Source: Buddleja alternifolia (Eukaryota; Streptophyta; Magnoliopsida; Lamiales; Scrophulariaceae). Taken from it: 64,000 nucleotides of DNA. A program made the position numbers and the translations under genes. The notes under the pieces were generated by a model. That model was not told the origin of the DNA, did no database searches, and worked only from the letters and a program-made list of their open reading frames with translations. Positions 43,901 to 54,792 of the stretch are shown here, one piece after another; position 1 is the first letter of the stretch, and each line of letters starts with the position of its first letter. Location: contig CM033391.1 in NCBI GenBank assembly GCA_019426215.1, positions 7,738,708 to 7,802,707 of the forward strand, in the 5' to 3' direction.

Positions 43901-44635
43901 TGGTCCACACGACGTGTGTATTGGTCCACAAATATCGCCTTGAATACGTTCCAAAAACGTAAGAGATTCACTTCCTACTTTTGTTGTTGATGGTCGAATA
44001 ATCAACTTTCCTTGTGAACAAGCAGCACATGAGAAATCATTCGATTGAAGAATCTGCTGGCTCTTCAATGGATAACCATATGAATTCTCAATTATCTTTC
44101 GCATCATAATTGATCCGGGGTGGCCCAACCGGTCATGCCAAACAACAAACTTATTTTGATTTGTAAACTTCTGGTTTACGATAAAATGTGTTTCAATAGT
44201 AGATATATGCGTGTAGTACAAACCAGAGGACAATGCTGGCAACTTTTCCAATATACATTTGTTACCAGATATTGTATTAGTGATGTAAAGATACTCAATA
44301 TTGCCATCACTTGTTGTCTCAATATGATATCCATTTCGGTGGATATCTTTGAAACTTAGTAAATTTCTTTGAGACTTAGTAGAATATAAAGCTTCATCAA
44401 TATAAAATTGTGTTCCTCCGGGTAACAATATATTAACTCTGCTGGAGCCTTCAATTAATTTTGCACTACCCGATATAGTATTAACATTGGCTTCTTGCAT
44501 TACTAAATAAAAAAAATATTTTTTATTCTTGAGAATGGTGTGAGTTGTTGCACTATCAGCGAGACATATATCTTCATTATTGATGTTGTTGCTGATCGAG
44601 TAAATACTCATTCTTTTCATAAATAAATGATTCAT
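40952..44635 (-). pseudogene. pol of the young copia element
   Basis: The open part 44635-42662 (657 residues) holds the protease site D27-S-A, pre-integrase zinc ligands H167, H172, C203 and C206, and the integrase triad D234, D297, E333 (D,D-35-E). The frame then breaks at a 39 bp repeat array. RT continues at 42409-42164 (YKARLVAQGFSQRPGID), is disrupted by an AT microsatellite at 42177-42189, then has an in-frame TGA before MWFNCLSEYL. At 42066-41299 the catalytic motif is YVND instead of YVDD (GAC to AAC). RNase H starts (ADAGYMSD), breaks after NHAES, and its end (LYEDNSACIAQL, NLADLFTKALP) is open at 41212-40952. Polymerase and RNase H are not functional. Confidence 0.93.
42438..42630 (-). 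repeat. Five-copy 39 bp tandem repeat inside RT coding sequence
   Basis: Copies start at 42438 (38 bp), 42476, 42515, 42554 and 42593, each ACATCTTCAGGTGTACGGAC and so on. In the protein sense each 39 bp unit is 13 codons (VRTPEDVKVFGPV-like), the segment just before the RT block GYKWVFVRKR. Related elements have one copy of this segment. The single-base-short first copy shifts the frame. Confidence 0.9.
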
Positions 44636-44744
44636 TGATGAAAACTACACATTTTCATATTTATTTTAAAAACTACTAAAAATAAGATTTATAAAATTGA
44701 TTATGAACACTTTCATCTCTAATCAAGTGATCACTTTTTTTTTT

Positions 44745-45320
44745 TCAATCAGGATCAGCAAAGAAATCAACAATATCTAAATGAGTGTCATCAAATCGGC
44801 CATGATCAGAATCGCCTTCTTCAAAAGCAAAATTTGTTTCTATTTTCTTTCTTTTACTTTTTAGCGATTCTTGGTAAAGGTCCACAAGATGCTTTGGTGT
44901 ACAACAGGTACATGACCAATGACCTTTACCACCACAACGATAGCATAAATTTTTCACAAATGTGCTATTTTGGCCACTTTCATGTTTCTCTTCATTATTT
45001 TTCCACTTCTAGTGGAAAGATGTGTTCTTTGAATAACCACCACGATTTCTATGACCATATCCACGACCACGTCCACGTCCATGATTTCTTTAATGATTAA
45101 AATAGTTTTGTGCTGCTACTTTCACTTCAGGGAATGTAGCAGAACTAGTTGGACGGGACTCATGATTAAAATAATTATATATTGCTCAATACATTCACTT
45201 CAGGGAATGCAGTATAGTTATTTGCATCAAGATGAATTTCAATATTTAACGCCCAAGAAAAATAATTTTTCCTCGTAATATCAAGAGTCACAAAGTCAAG
45301 TTTTTTTCAAGATTCATCAT
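44745..45320 (-). pseudogene. gag of the young copia element, core deleted
   Basis: On the minus strand a double ATG at 45320-45315 is followed by an A-run frame change. Next come about 34 codons of gag N-terminus (LDFVTLDITRKNYFSWALN) ending at NNYTAFPE, and then a duplicated FPEV...NYFNH block with stops. The Gly/Arg tail (GRGRGRGYGHRNRGGYSK) lies near 45080-45035, with a TAG near 45010. The zinc knuckle C-Y-R-C-x4-H-x4-C follows at about 44943-44900. The central 150 or so residues normal for gag are absent. Confidence 0.8.
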
Positions 45321-45683
45321 ATAATATTATTATCAAAGTATAAGATAAATAACATAACAATCATTCAACTTCTTAAAATATTTTCAACATGATAGAATTA
45401 TTCAAAAGAATAATACTAATCAAATATATGCACATATATATACATATGTCTTCTTTCTAAACATCAAGAGAATTATTGCATATTTCTATTTTTGTTAAAT
45501 ATTGAAATATACATACCTTTTCTTTACCTTTTCTTCTTGCTTTGTTTTGAAAACCTTGTCCATCAATTTTCTTTACAAACTCATAATAACTCATAAAAAT
45601 TTCTCACTACATTTACATCATATGTTGAGTACCCCATGTATATCTTTTGCCAAATTTCAAAATGATTAACACCTTGAGACGGA

Positions 45684-45697
45684 TCGTGCTGATAACG
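45684..45697 (-). other. Probable primer-binding site
   Basis: Directly inside the 5' LTR the minus strand reads CGTTATCAGCACGA. TTATCAGCACGA is seen at this position in related plant copia elements. It is not the common TGGTATCAGAGC, and I cannot assign the tRNA with certainty. Confidence 0.5.
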
Positions 45698-45943
45698 TAT
45701 TATGAAATAAGCCCAAATATTATGAAATATATACAAATATTTTAAAGTAGAGAGACTAGAGAATTAAGAAGAGAATTTTTTCTTTGATTTTGGTGTATTT
45801 CTCAATACAATGGCAAAGCCTATTTATAGGCACAAAACAAGATCAAATATTGATTACAAAATGAGGTAATGGAATTGTAGGTGAATCCACTAAATTATGT
45901 ATTGGAGTTATATGGACATCCACTTAATGAATTATTCATAACA
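45698..45943 (-). mobile_element. 5' LTR of the young copia element
   Basis: This is 246 bp. It differs from the partner by G to A at the second base and three further substitutions. The inner terminus is therefore TATTATGAA rather than TGTTATGAA. Confidence 0.93.
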
Positions 45944-45948
45944 GATAC

Positions 45949-46120
45949 ATTAGTTTTTATATAGTTTTTTAGATATTTTGTTTAGTATTTTGTTTTCTCT
46001 CTTGAATGAAAGTATCGTCTTCTTGAGTAAGAGTGTGATCTTTTGCACAAGAGCTTTCTTGTACTGGTTTATTAGTTTAAGATTTGTCATCTTGAAAATC
46101 CTTGATATTAGGTTGACGTG
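45949..46120 (-). repeat. Dispersed repeat R, copy 3 (5' part)
   Basis: On the minus strand this shows the same order as 59250-59420: GATGACAAATCT, TTCTTGTGCAA, CAAGAGAGAAAACAA and the TATA-like ACTATATAAAAACT right before the copia insertion site. Confidence 0.75.
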
Positions 46121-46129
46121 CACTAAAAC

Positions 46130-46600
46130 TGTCTTGGGGCACTACAGTAATTAATCTGCCCCCGGCAAGGACTGGGGCGCTATTCGTGGGTTAAAATCCG
46201 CGGTTAATATACGAGTCAAACCCAAGAGGGCTGACGATCCAATAAGAATACTTGGGCTATTTTATTAGTCAAGACATAATAAAGGGATTATTGTTAAGCC
46301 TGATGCGTTGTTGATAAAGCCAAGCCCACAGCCCATGACCCGCAACCAGCTCCCTATAAATATCTTATAGGAATTGGAAAATGATCATTATCTATTCTCT
46401 CCAGAAAAATTCACTGGCAAGAATTGAAAGTAAAACCAATACGGAACTACGAATTGATTTGATCTCACATTCACGGGTACGTAGGCAGCTCGATACATTC
46501 GAGTGCAGTCTATATATTCATCAATCCCCAACCTAATTTGTCGTGTGTAGGATCGATTCCTCCACCCCACGTGGTCAAACACGCGACATTCAACGACTGA
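46130..46600 (+). mobile_element. Probable gypsy LTR remnant
   Basis: TATA-like CCCTATAAATATC at about 46352 and the block GGGTACGTAGGCAGCTCGAT at 46477-46496 resemble U3/R and U5 parts of plant gypsy LTRs. No second LTR, PBS or boundary was found, so it may be a solo LTR. Confidence 0.45.
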
Positions 46601-46943
46601 CGATCTTTAATATCACCATAGGTGATTCAATTGTTATTACTACATCATTAGAGATAGTTTAAATTGTATTGTTTTTGCTATTGTAAATTTTTTATTAAAT
46701 AAAATATGACAACTATTTCCTAAAAAAAAAATCATACATACACGGTATTTATTTATGAATTTTGAATTTTTGTGCACAAATAGAATATCATTAGTATATT
46801 CGTAGAATTGGACGATAAATTTCGAGGAAGACGACAAAGGAGAGTATGATAAAGTGACGCAAGAACTCACAGTGTTTGTCGCGTTTGAGTACCGCTAAAA
46901 CCAGCTGGCGCTAGATGCAGAAGCCTCCACGCTGGCCCCACTT

Positions 46944-47011
46944 CACGTGCCGTTCATGCCCCTGGTAACGTACAACCACGTGGCGAAAATCCAAGAACCC
47001 TTGTACACGTG
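46944..47011. promoter_or_regulatory. Cluster of three G-boxes (CACGTG)
   Basis: CACGTG lies at 46944-46949, 46977-46982 and 47006-47011. The second and third occur as CCACGTGGC and ACACGTGGC, the ABRE/G-box form bound by bZIP and bHLH factors. No intact gene starts nearby. It might be the relic or edge of a promoter, or chance in a GC-richer 350 bp island. Confidence 0.4.
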
Positions 47012-47472
47012 GCGCGTTTCCTTGGAGGTCTCAACTGGGGACCTGAACCAGGTGAACTGTATCCCCTTTCACAAAATTTGAAAGCTTCCCGAATGAGACA
47101 AAAGTGTGGTTTTACTAAACTACCCCCCGCGGTTCTGTTTTTTGTTCTTATTTGGAAATTTTCACCTAGTCGACGCGTGGATGCCCTGGCGCGGCTACCC
47201 GGCGACGTGGAAATTGCGGTTAAACTTAAAATGGGATTTTAAAAAGTTGATTAGATATGGTAAAAAGATTAGGGCTATATATATAATATAATATAATATA
47301 GAACTATAGATACTTGACCGTTTTCGTTTTAATCACTTTGATGTGTTTGGTAAGCATGTATCTAGGGATTTTAACACGCCAATGATTTGGCAAAAACTTA
47401 GCTTAAAATGAGATTTGATTTAGCGTGGGGTTAATTAATTACATGATAAATGAATTATGTTTAGAGACTAGT
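47012..47472. other. GC-richer island then AT-rich sequence, no gene
   Basis: 46880-47225 is GC-rich relative to its surroundings but has no open frame starting with ATG that looks coding. A short TATAA repeat lies at 47279-47299. Confidence 0.4.
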
Positions 47473-47851
47473 CATGAACGGAGCCAAAAAATTTATTGGG
47501 GGTGAGATTGTTGTGATTTAGATATACATTTTTTTTTGGCTAGATAGTCGAAGGATTCAAATGGGAGCCCCCGCGGTACAGTACATTATATTTATGGGGG
47601 GAAATATAATAAGAAACTAAATTCAATTACAACTTTTGACATACTTTATACTTTTATATCTCTTTCGTTATAGCCATAATTTTGGTTTTGGGTCGGGGGC
47701 GGGGAACTAAAAATAAAGGGAATAAACATGATATTTTTTAATTTTGAGAGGGGGCGAAATTTAAATATTAAAAATTTTATAAGGTAAAAAAATAATTTTT
47801 CAAAATTGAGGGGAAGCGAGCGCACCGTCCAGCTCCCCGGCTCCGTCCCTG
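47473..47851. mobile_element. hAT MITE with 8 bp TSD
   Basis: The left end is CATGAACGGAGCC and the right end, inverted, is CAGGGACGGAGCC. The perfect 8 bp duplication AGACTAGT lies at 47465-47472 and 47852-47859. The GGACGGAGCC terminus is a common plant hAT form. Confidence 0.88.
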
Positions 47852-47859
47852 AGACTAGT

Positions 47860-48564
47860 AGTAATTACCATGCAAATATTTAGAAACTTCGTTGGTATAA
47901 TTCATACGTGAACGTATTGATGTATTTAGTGTGGTTTGCTGAGAATTGATAATTTTTCAGACTAGGAAAAATAGCAGAATAAATGATGTTGTAAATATGG
48001 CCACTGCATCACTTTTAATCAAATACTAGATGACTTTTATATTTTCTTAGTATAATATGTAGGTTTCATTATAACAAAGATTTAGTTAGTATTATGTACT
48101 TGGTCTTTTTTCTTAGGTAGATTTCTCGGAATTATCTTAGCATGGGTAAGTTCATTATTGTGTTATATCCTTTTAATAAAGCTCGTTCAGTATTATATTT
48201 CAGTCTGTGAACGACTCGATTCTTACCACGTACTAGTGTACATGAATTATAGATAGAATTTGAAAAGGTCAAATTCTTAACTATTCATTTATATATGATT
48301 GAGTTGCGAAAATTTATTCGATGAGTATCCTACATCTGAACTAGTTAGAGTAAGTACAGATACTCGACCAAAGCAGTCCATAGATTCCACCACGAGGCGG
48401 GAGCGGCCCAAGACATGCCATCGGAGAACTACGAGGAAGTCTCGGCAATATTAAACAAAGAATTTGTCAAATATAGCTGAGACTTCCTCAAATACTGTCT
48501 ACAATTGGACCATAAGCAAGTGCTACCAATTGTGAACTTGAATTGGAATATATAACAAGTATTT
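47860..48564. other. Intergenic, nothing recognised
   Basis: AT-rich, no supported feature. Confidence 0.5.
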
Positions 48565-48575
48565 AAATGTAAGAG

Positions 48576-48716
48576 CGCTTTTGAGTGGGGAGCGTGTTCG
48601 ACTCTCCCTTAGTGACAAATCTTCTTAGGCTAGCGGCAGGCTCAGTACCGCGAAATGAAATTAGTTTCATATCCAATGTGATGTAAGAAAACTCGTGAAA
48701 AACCAAAAAAGAAAAA
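48576..48716 (+). mobile_element. Short SINE, probably 5'-truncated
   Basis: The 11 bp duplication AAATGTAAGAG lies at 48565-48575 and 48717-48727. A box B-like GTGTTCGACTCTCC lies near 48594. The 3' end is A-rich (AAAAAAGAAAAAAA). No good box A at the expected spacing, so the 5' end may be lost. Confidence 0.7.
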
Positions 48717-48917
48717 AAATGTAAGAGAATTGATATAAGTATTTCTACCTTCGAATCAATTACTCTCATATTTTCTTATCATTATTTTAATAAAATATCA
48801 TAACCACCAATGGTCCACCATAGTTCCAAAAATAAAATATAAAAATATATATTTTGTAAATAAATATAGTGGTTGAATTGTTGGAAAAATTTTATGTTGG
48901 GCCGAGACGCGAGGACC

Positions 48918-48981
48918 ATTGGATCCCCCCATATAGGGGGGTTAAATGTGATTTTGACCCCCCTGTTGGGGGGATCCAACG
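48918..48981. repeat. GC-rich stem-loop
   Basis: TTGGATCCCCCC (48919-48930) pairs with GGGGGGATCCAA (48969-48980). Inside, AGGGGGGT pairs with ACCCCCCT. This looks like the core of a small foldback sequence. Confidence 0.6.
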
Positions 48982-49424
48982 GCTAAACTGGGCCGAGACC
49001 ATTCATAGAACAGCCCGAATTGTTGAATGGCGTCCGACCTATATAAGTGGGAAATCCTGGTTCCACGTGCTCGAAAAATTTATGCTAAATCGAGTCTAAT
49101 AATTTTAATATGTGTACTTTTTACACAATAAGATGTATTATATATAATCTCCACACACACTTATATAAAAAAATAGATACAAAATTCACAATCAAATTAT
49201 TGGACTCAATCTAACATAAATTTAACCCACTTACAACCCCCAACCCCACCCCAAACAAAAATACTTATCCGTACTAGTTCAAAATAAAATTACTTCCCAA
49301 AAGAGTGACGTGTCAGTTTTCACTGAGTTACCGGGGGGTAAAATTGTTATTTCCGCAATAATTGCATTTGCAGAGAAAATAATAATAAGAGAGAGAGAGG
49401 CGAACCTTATCCGTTCAACCCCGT

Positions 49425-49430
49425 TATAAA
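49425..49430 (+). promoter_or_regulatory. TATA box of the S40-like gene
   Basis: TATAAA in CCGTTATAAAAAGC lies 150 bp upstream of the ATG. It is followed by a pyrimidine-rich leader and preceded by a GA microsatellite (49389-49399). Confidence 0.65.
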
Positions 49431-49575
49431 AAGCAGATCAAAACCTCCATTTCTCTCAACAAATTACTAGCATTAAACCATAATTCTTTCTCTTCTTCTC
49501 TTCCCTTTCAATTTCTCAGTTTCACACACAAATCACAGAACAAATACAAGTGAAATCATCATTTTGATTGTGTAT

Positions 49576-50070
49576 ATGGCGGCGCCGAAAACCTACTTCG
49601 CTAGAGCGAACTACAGATTCCTCCCGAGCGATCCGGCTCGCAGCACCGATTCAATGATGTTCGAGCTCGACGAATCGGAGGTCTGGAACTCGTCCGCACA
49701 GTCGCAGTCGCCGGAGTTTCGTAAATCGAGTTCTAGAATCTCCAGAAACAAGTCCGGCGCGGCGGCGAGGGGAGGAGTCGTCGGCGGCGCGGCTTCGCTG
49801 CCGGTGAACGTTCCGGATTGGTCGAAGATATTGAAGGAGGAGTACAGAGAGAATCGCCGGAAAGAAAGCGACGACGATTACGACGAGGACGACGACGCGG
49901 AGGAGAACGGCGGCGATCGGATTCCGCCGCACGAATTTCTGGCGAGGCAGATGGCGAGGACTAGGATCGCCTCCTTCTCGGTGCACGAAGGTATTGGTAG
50001 GACTCTTAAAGGAAGAGATCTGAGCAGAGTTCGTAATGCGATTTGGCAAAAAACTGGTTTCGAGGATTAA
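49576..50070 (+). CDS. S40-family senescence regulator-like protein
   Basis: This is a 164-residue intronless frame from the first ATG ([15 protein letters not shown]). It shows the plant S40 (DUF584, senescence regulator) pattern in order: a Tyr/Phe-rich start, FELDESEVW at about 29-37, a Ser-rich linker, [11 protein letters not shown] at 76-86, an acidic low-complexity run at 98-111, IPPHEFLAR at 116-124, and the conserved C-terminus [30 protein letters not shown] at about 134-162. S40 proteins are small nuclear proteins induced in leaf senescence, and biochemical function is poorly known. The coding region is markedly GC-richer than the flanks. It has its own TATA box. Intact. Confidence 0.93.
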   Translation: MAAPKTYFARANYRFLPSDPARSTDSMMFELDESEVWNSSAQSQSPEFRKSSSRISRNKSGAAARGGVVGGAASLPVNVPDWSKILKEEYRENRRKESDDDYDEDDDAEENGGDRIPPHEFLARQMARTRIASFSVHEGIGRTLKGRDLSRVRNAIWQKTGFED

Positions 50071-50801
50071 AATTCAATTTTTCAATTAACTGTGAGCTTT
50101 TCTTTTTTTTTTTTTTTTTTTGAATTTATCGTATGATTTTGCTTTTGACTTTGGAAAAAAAAAGAAGCCTCGTTTTTGACGATGAGTGATTGAGGCGAGA
50201 TTAGAGAATTGTTGAATGTTTGGTAGGTTTTATGTAATTTCTAACATTTTGAGGAGGAAATTGAAAAAAAAAATTATATTAGTTTATTCAATTTGAAATT
50301 GTGTATTATTATTATTATTTTATTGTTGCAGTATTTGATTGATTTTTGTTGGGATTAGAAGTTGAAAAATTCAAATTGGAACTGCTAGAATTCAGTGTGA
50401 AACGACATTTGAAAGCGCGTTTTGTTGAAAAGAGAGTAACAGTTGCAGACCCCATCACTTCAGCTTCCTACTGTCTTCCTTTTTGCACTCATTACGAAAC
50501 AAGTCGTCTTCTTTTCATTTTTCTTTTGAAAAATGAAAAGGTGAAAGGCGAATGATTGGACTCCAACTCAAACTATATTATATGAAATTTAATTACAACT
50601 TTTTTAAGTATGAAATCTATGAAAGTTGTGAATAATTGTTTGGAATATCTGAGGCCACTTGGATGGTGATACTTGGTGGCTCTCAAAATTTGGAGGCTCG
50701 AGCTGATCTATACCATGACTCGTACTTGGACTGACTAGACATGAATGAAAATTTTCAAGGTGTTAAAATATCATAAATTCCTTAAACATAAGCAAGAGTA
50801 G
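50071..50801. other. 3' flank of the S40-like gene
   Basis: This is the probable 3' UTR with a T run at 50102-50120 and then AT-rich sequence. No second exon or other gene is supported. Confidence 0.5.
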
Positions 50802-50813
50802 CCTCGACAATTT

Positions 50814-51029
50814 GTATGTTTTTTTTTTTAAAAAAAAAGTTTAGGTAGGGTCGGATTAGGTCACTTATTAGGATCAAGACATGACTCCTCGGGATCATAG
50901 GTTACTTATAGAGATACTTACAGATTGTCCATCAACATAGTCCTCACATCGGTAGAGGAAATCGAACACACAGCTTTTTGAGGGAAAGTGACTCGTCTTT
51001 GCTAACTAAGCCAATTTGTGTCGGCTTAT
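50814..51029 (-). mobile_element. tRNA-derived SINE, minus strand
   Basis: The 12 bp duplication CCTCGACAATTT lies at 50802-50813 and 51030-51041. On the minus strand box A is TGGCTTAGTTAGC and box B GTGTTCGATTTCC, spaced about 30 bp. The 3' end is an A-run (T-run and A-run at 50819-50841 on plus). Confidence 0.88.
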
Positions 51030-51199
51030 CCTCGACAATTTAGCTTCTTAAAAAAATGTCATAAATCAAAATTTGTTTTATGAAAATGAAACTTTAGTTA
51101 AATTTCAGTGTAATTTATTCATCATAACATAAATTGTTTTATGAAACATTAGTTAGATTTTATTTACTTTGTGACCGATCAAATGATAAGTTTAATTAA

Positions 51200-51535
51200 A
51201 CTTTGCGCGCAATTGAACCATAGTTTGTTAATATGCAGTGGGAGGAAAGGTCGGTTCAGTAATACGCATAGATTCATTCGTACGAGTGTATATATGAATG
51301 ATTATGATGGACAACTTGGCGCGCAATTGAACAATAATTTGTTAACATATTGTGGGAGGAAAGGTCAGTTCGGTCATACACATAGATCATTCGTACAAGT
51401 GTATATGTGAATGATTATGATGGAAGAGAGAGAATTTTCAAATCACACGTAGATACAATTATTACTCGTACAAGTGTATATATGAATGATTATGATAATT
51501 TTCAAATCACACGTAGATACAATTATTACGAACAT
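51200..51535 (+). repeat. Two successive tandem duplications
   Basis: A block of about 120 bp starting GCGCGCAATTGAAC occurs at 51205 and 51320 and runs to ATGAATGATTATGATGGA. After it, TTTTCAAATCACACGTAGAT with its 3' neighbour occurs at 51433 and 51490, preceded by a third TACAAGTGTATAT block. Confidence 0.8.
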
Positions 51536-51753
51536 TTTACATAAACAAGATGAGATGGTACTGAAATGGACCCTCTTTATTTTCAACATGCTAGTACCAA
51601 CTACCAAGCGTCGAAAGTTTTGAATTGTAATTCGAGTGTCATGAAACATACATGTTCTTTCATATGTGCCCTTTATGCTAGTTTTTAGTGACGCAAATTA
51701 GGGTGCATATGGCTCGAGCTGGGGTCAAGATTTTCAAGCTGATATTGAGCTTA

Positions 51754-51756
<3 letters not shown>

Positions 51757-51784
<28 letters not shown>
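51757..51784. repeat. TA microsatellite
   Basis: A TA run of about 27 bp. Confidence 0.9.
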
Positions 51785-51789
<5 letters not shown>

Positions 51790-52950
51790 TTATACGGTTT
51801 CACAAATTTCTGAACAGGTATAATTGGTTCGAGCTCGGCTTGAGATCAAAAAAGTTTGAGCTTGGATCAAATTGGATTGTCAGGCCGCAAAAAGCTCGAT
51901 TCTGTAAAACCCCAATTTTCCCTTAAAAGAAGATGGATGAGAACTTCGGATATTTTAACTCATATTTAATTTTGATCAAAATTCAAATATAATTTAAGGT
52001 ATTGATATTCGAACTCAATAAAGTATTGTAGGGGCTCTATTTTTATTTCTTTCTCTAAGAAAATAACTATAACACGCACTTATAAATAAAAGCCTACAAT
52101 AATGAATATATATTTCAATAATCTATTAAATCTTTATATTTCATATAACTTTTCTCCCCAGCAAATACCTTTTTCTATGAACTAATTTAACATTTTTCTC
52201 TTTATCTAAATGAAATATTTATGAACTTTATAATTATGTTTTTACTCAAGCATAAGATTTTATATACAAAACGAATATAAATCACCAAAGGGAAATATTT
52301 TTTTTAAAACTTTTTTGTTATGAACTACTCATATACTTTATTTATTTATATGCTTTAACGTATATTAAAACAATACTATCAACTTCTATCAGTATTATTT
52401 TTGTATATAATAGAAGTATATTAAAACAGTACTATCTACTTCTATTAGTATTATTTTTATATATAATACAAGTAATGCTTATTTGAGCATTTCATTATGT
52501 GTAATTGTTGCTGATTTCTTTTTTGGTACAATGATGTATTTTTTGAAAGAATAAATTTTAATTTGGTTGCTGAGTGTTAGTACTATGAAGTAAAAGAGAA
52601 GTGAGTTCAAGTTGAATTAAGTTTTTTGTTGGTTCATATATTAAAATAGTTTTTTTCCTTTCAAATTTAACATATTATATACTTTGTCTTGTGGATGATA
52701 CTTCATATTTTTAATGAAATAACTTTGATATAAAATAGTAACGAAAACGACTATAACTTGATAATGTTTTGCTCTAATTTAAATTTTGAAAATTATAATT
52801 AATGTCTTTTAAGATTTGTATCCATTCTTGTCATATTTTAGTTTACAAATTAAAGATGAAGCTCATATAATAATTAGTGGAGTGTCAATATCATTATCCA
52901 TAAAGTATAAGAAAATATAATCAATGATATAATATCGTATATCTATAACT
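51785..52950. other. AT-rich intergenic, nothing recognised
   Basis: Very AT-rich. A 60 bp block containing ATATTAAAACA and ACTTCTAT repeats at about 52362-52410 and 52420-52470. No gene. Confidence 0.5.
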
Positions 52951-52960
52951 TACTTTACTT

Positions 52961-53175
52961 GTCCCCAAAAGTTGACGAGTTGGTTTGGTAGGGTATTTTC
53001 TACCAAGGTAATCCGGGTTCAAACTGCTCTGAGGACATAAGTCCGTCGCACAGGATTTTTCTAATGCGGCTTACCCCCTCATGTGGTTTGCGGACTATTG
53101 CATGAGAACGGGATTTACCCAAAGTGTATCTTCGGGTAGCAGCTGCGGTTCCCAGTTAAAAAAAAAAAAACAACC
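52961..53175 (+). mobile_element. tRNA-derived SINE, plus strand, with poly(A)
   Basis: The 10 bp duplication TACTTTACTT lies at 52951-52960 and 53176-53185. Box A is GTTGGTTTGGTAGG and box B GGGTTCAAACTG. It ends in an A run at about 53159-53170. It is a family distinct from the RPL12-side SINEs. Confidence 0.88.
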
Positions 53176-53185
53176 TACTTTACTT

Positions 53186-54330
53186 TGAAATTTGTAAAAT
53201 ATGTTGGAGAATTTTCTAAAGAATTCATGGTCTCATTCAATATTCCGTTGGTGGTGGGACGTACAAAAGTGAAGTGAATAAAGCCAACTCTAAAATTAAA
53301 AAAAGCGTTGTACTGCAGCCGTTGGGCTTTGAATCTAACCTAGTTTAGTACAATGAAGGGACCTCCCACTCTGTCTTTAATGTGTGTACGATCTGCAAGA
53401 AAAATTATTAGTAATCCAGCCCAATCCCATTTACTATTTTTTTTTTCATTTTCTTTCCTCCATAGCTTATTAATTAAATGTTGAAACCTTATCTATTTGT
53501 TATATTTACTCCCACAGGATAAGAGGGATGGTCATAAATGTCATAAAGTTTTATTCCTCTCACACATTGAATTATATTGTATGTCTACACACACTTACGT
53601 GACACAAAATACACATTCAAACTATTGGACTCTATCTGATATAGAATCACCCATAAATTGTTTGAATGTTTTTCACAAGCAAACAATGTTGTAAGTCATC
53701 ATTAAAAAATAAATAAAGAAAAGAGGGATAACATAGTTTGAATCGTTTTACACTAGCAAAGAATAATGTAATTTATCGTTTCAAGAGAAAATGCTTTAAT
53801 TCATCATATTTTAACCAAGAAATCTTTGAAAATGCTTTAATTCATCATATTTTAACAAAAAAAAAAACTTTTGTGTACGATTAAGGATTAGTGGGTTAAA
53901 AAGATAGACATGTAGTTGTAGAATTGATTTTGTTACTTTAAATTTGTAATTCTAATTGGATCATGATGAAGTGGATTGAAGGTCACAACTCACAAATGCA
54001 CTATCAAACAAACTTTTAGCAAATCTATTTTTTTTATCAGCATTGGCAAATCTATTATGTCTATCCTCTTTTACATCTATTATGTTCCAAAGTTAATGCC
54101 CAAAGTTGAGTTTTATTTAGTTAGGTTAAGGTCTCAATTTTGTTTGAGTTAAAGACTTTTGAATTTGACACCATCTACTTTAAAGAGGTTTGAAATAAAA
54201 GAAGGAAAAAGAAGTGTGTGAAGGACATTTATGGGTTACAATTTTCCTTGCTAAGCTTTATAAGCAAATTCTAGGTAGTCCAAATTTGCTCAACATAAAT
54301 CAATCGTCTAATAAGTTGTCATTATATTAT
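53186..54330. other. AT-rich intergenic, nothing recognised
   Basis: One small repeat: AAAATGCTTTAATTCATCAT occurs at 53790 and 53830. No gene supported. Confidence 0.5.
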
Positions 54331-54792
54331 TTTTTTAAAGAAAAATTGATCTTATATATCATTCAATTGAAAGTTTACAATACTTGAAACAAGACAATTC
54401 ATATCGACTCAAACGATGTAGTAAGAACATTTGAAACACCAACTATCAAGTTCTTGAAAATAATAAATCTCAAAAATTCACAAACGAACACAAAAAATTA
54501 TTATGCAACTCCTATTGAAGGAGAGATGAAGCTCTCATACGAGAAAGAAAATAAAATATTAAACAAAATATCTAAAACGCTATATAAAAACTTATGTATC
54601 ACCCTTCTTCATTTCGTCAGATCTGTCTCGTCGGATTTGAAGATGTGTAATGTGCAACTTGAAGAAGAGTGCTCCAACCCAACCCGCCGACAATGGTGGT
54701 AACAATGGTGAAGTTGACAACTGCTTCAACAAGCCATTGCCGACGGAGGAAAATAGAAGGAAAAAAAGAAGCTAGGATTTAGAGAGAGATAG
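54331..54792 (+). repeat. Dispersed repeat R, copy 1
   Basis: The order is ATCTTATATATCATTCAAT, AAACGATGTAGTAAGAACAT, a TATA-like GCTATATAAAAACTTATG (54582), GTCAGAT motifs and then a coding-like block (TQPADNGG, then EENRRKKRS and stop TAG near 54772). It shares order with copies at 59141 and 40260/45949. Confidence 0.8.

Larger units (their letters stand above)
40485..45943 (-). mobile_element. Young copia element, 5.46 kb, defective
   Basis: LTRs of 246 bp lie at 40485-40730 and 45698-45943. The target duplication GATAC lies at 40480-40484 and 45944-45948. The LTRs differ at 4 positions. Reading on the minus strand: LTR, PBS, deleted gag, protease, integrase, RT, RNase H, PPT, LTR. It inserted into repeat R copy 3. 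Despite its youth it cannot be autonomous: gag lacks its core and pol has stops, frame changes and a mutated catalytic residue. Confidence 0.93.

Noticed and set aside
46640..46870. 76-codon minus frame and the 47009-47242 plus frame around the G-box cluster
   Set aside because: Both start at non-ATG codons, lack recognisable motifs and have non-coding composition.
49651..50049. 132-codon frame antisense to the S40-like gene
   Set aside because: Shadow of the GC-rich coding strand; the sense frame has conserved family motifs.
30586..53175. Possible tRNA genes (box A and box B matches)
   Set aside because: Each match lies in a body with target duplications and A-rich or degenerate tails and does not fold as a full tRNA, so they are SINEs.
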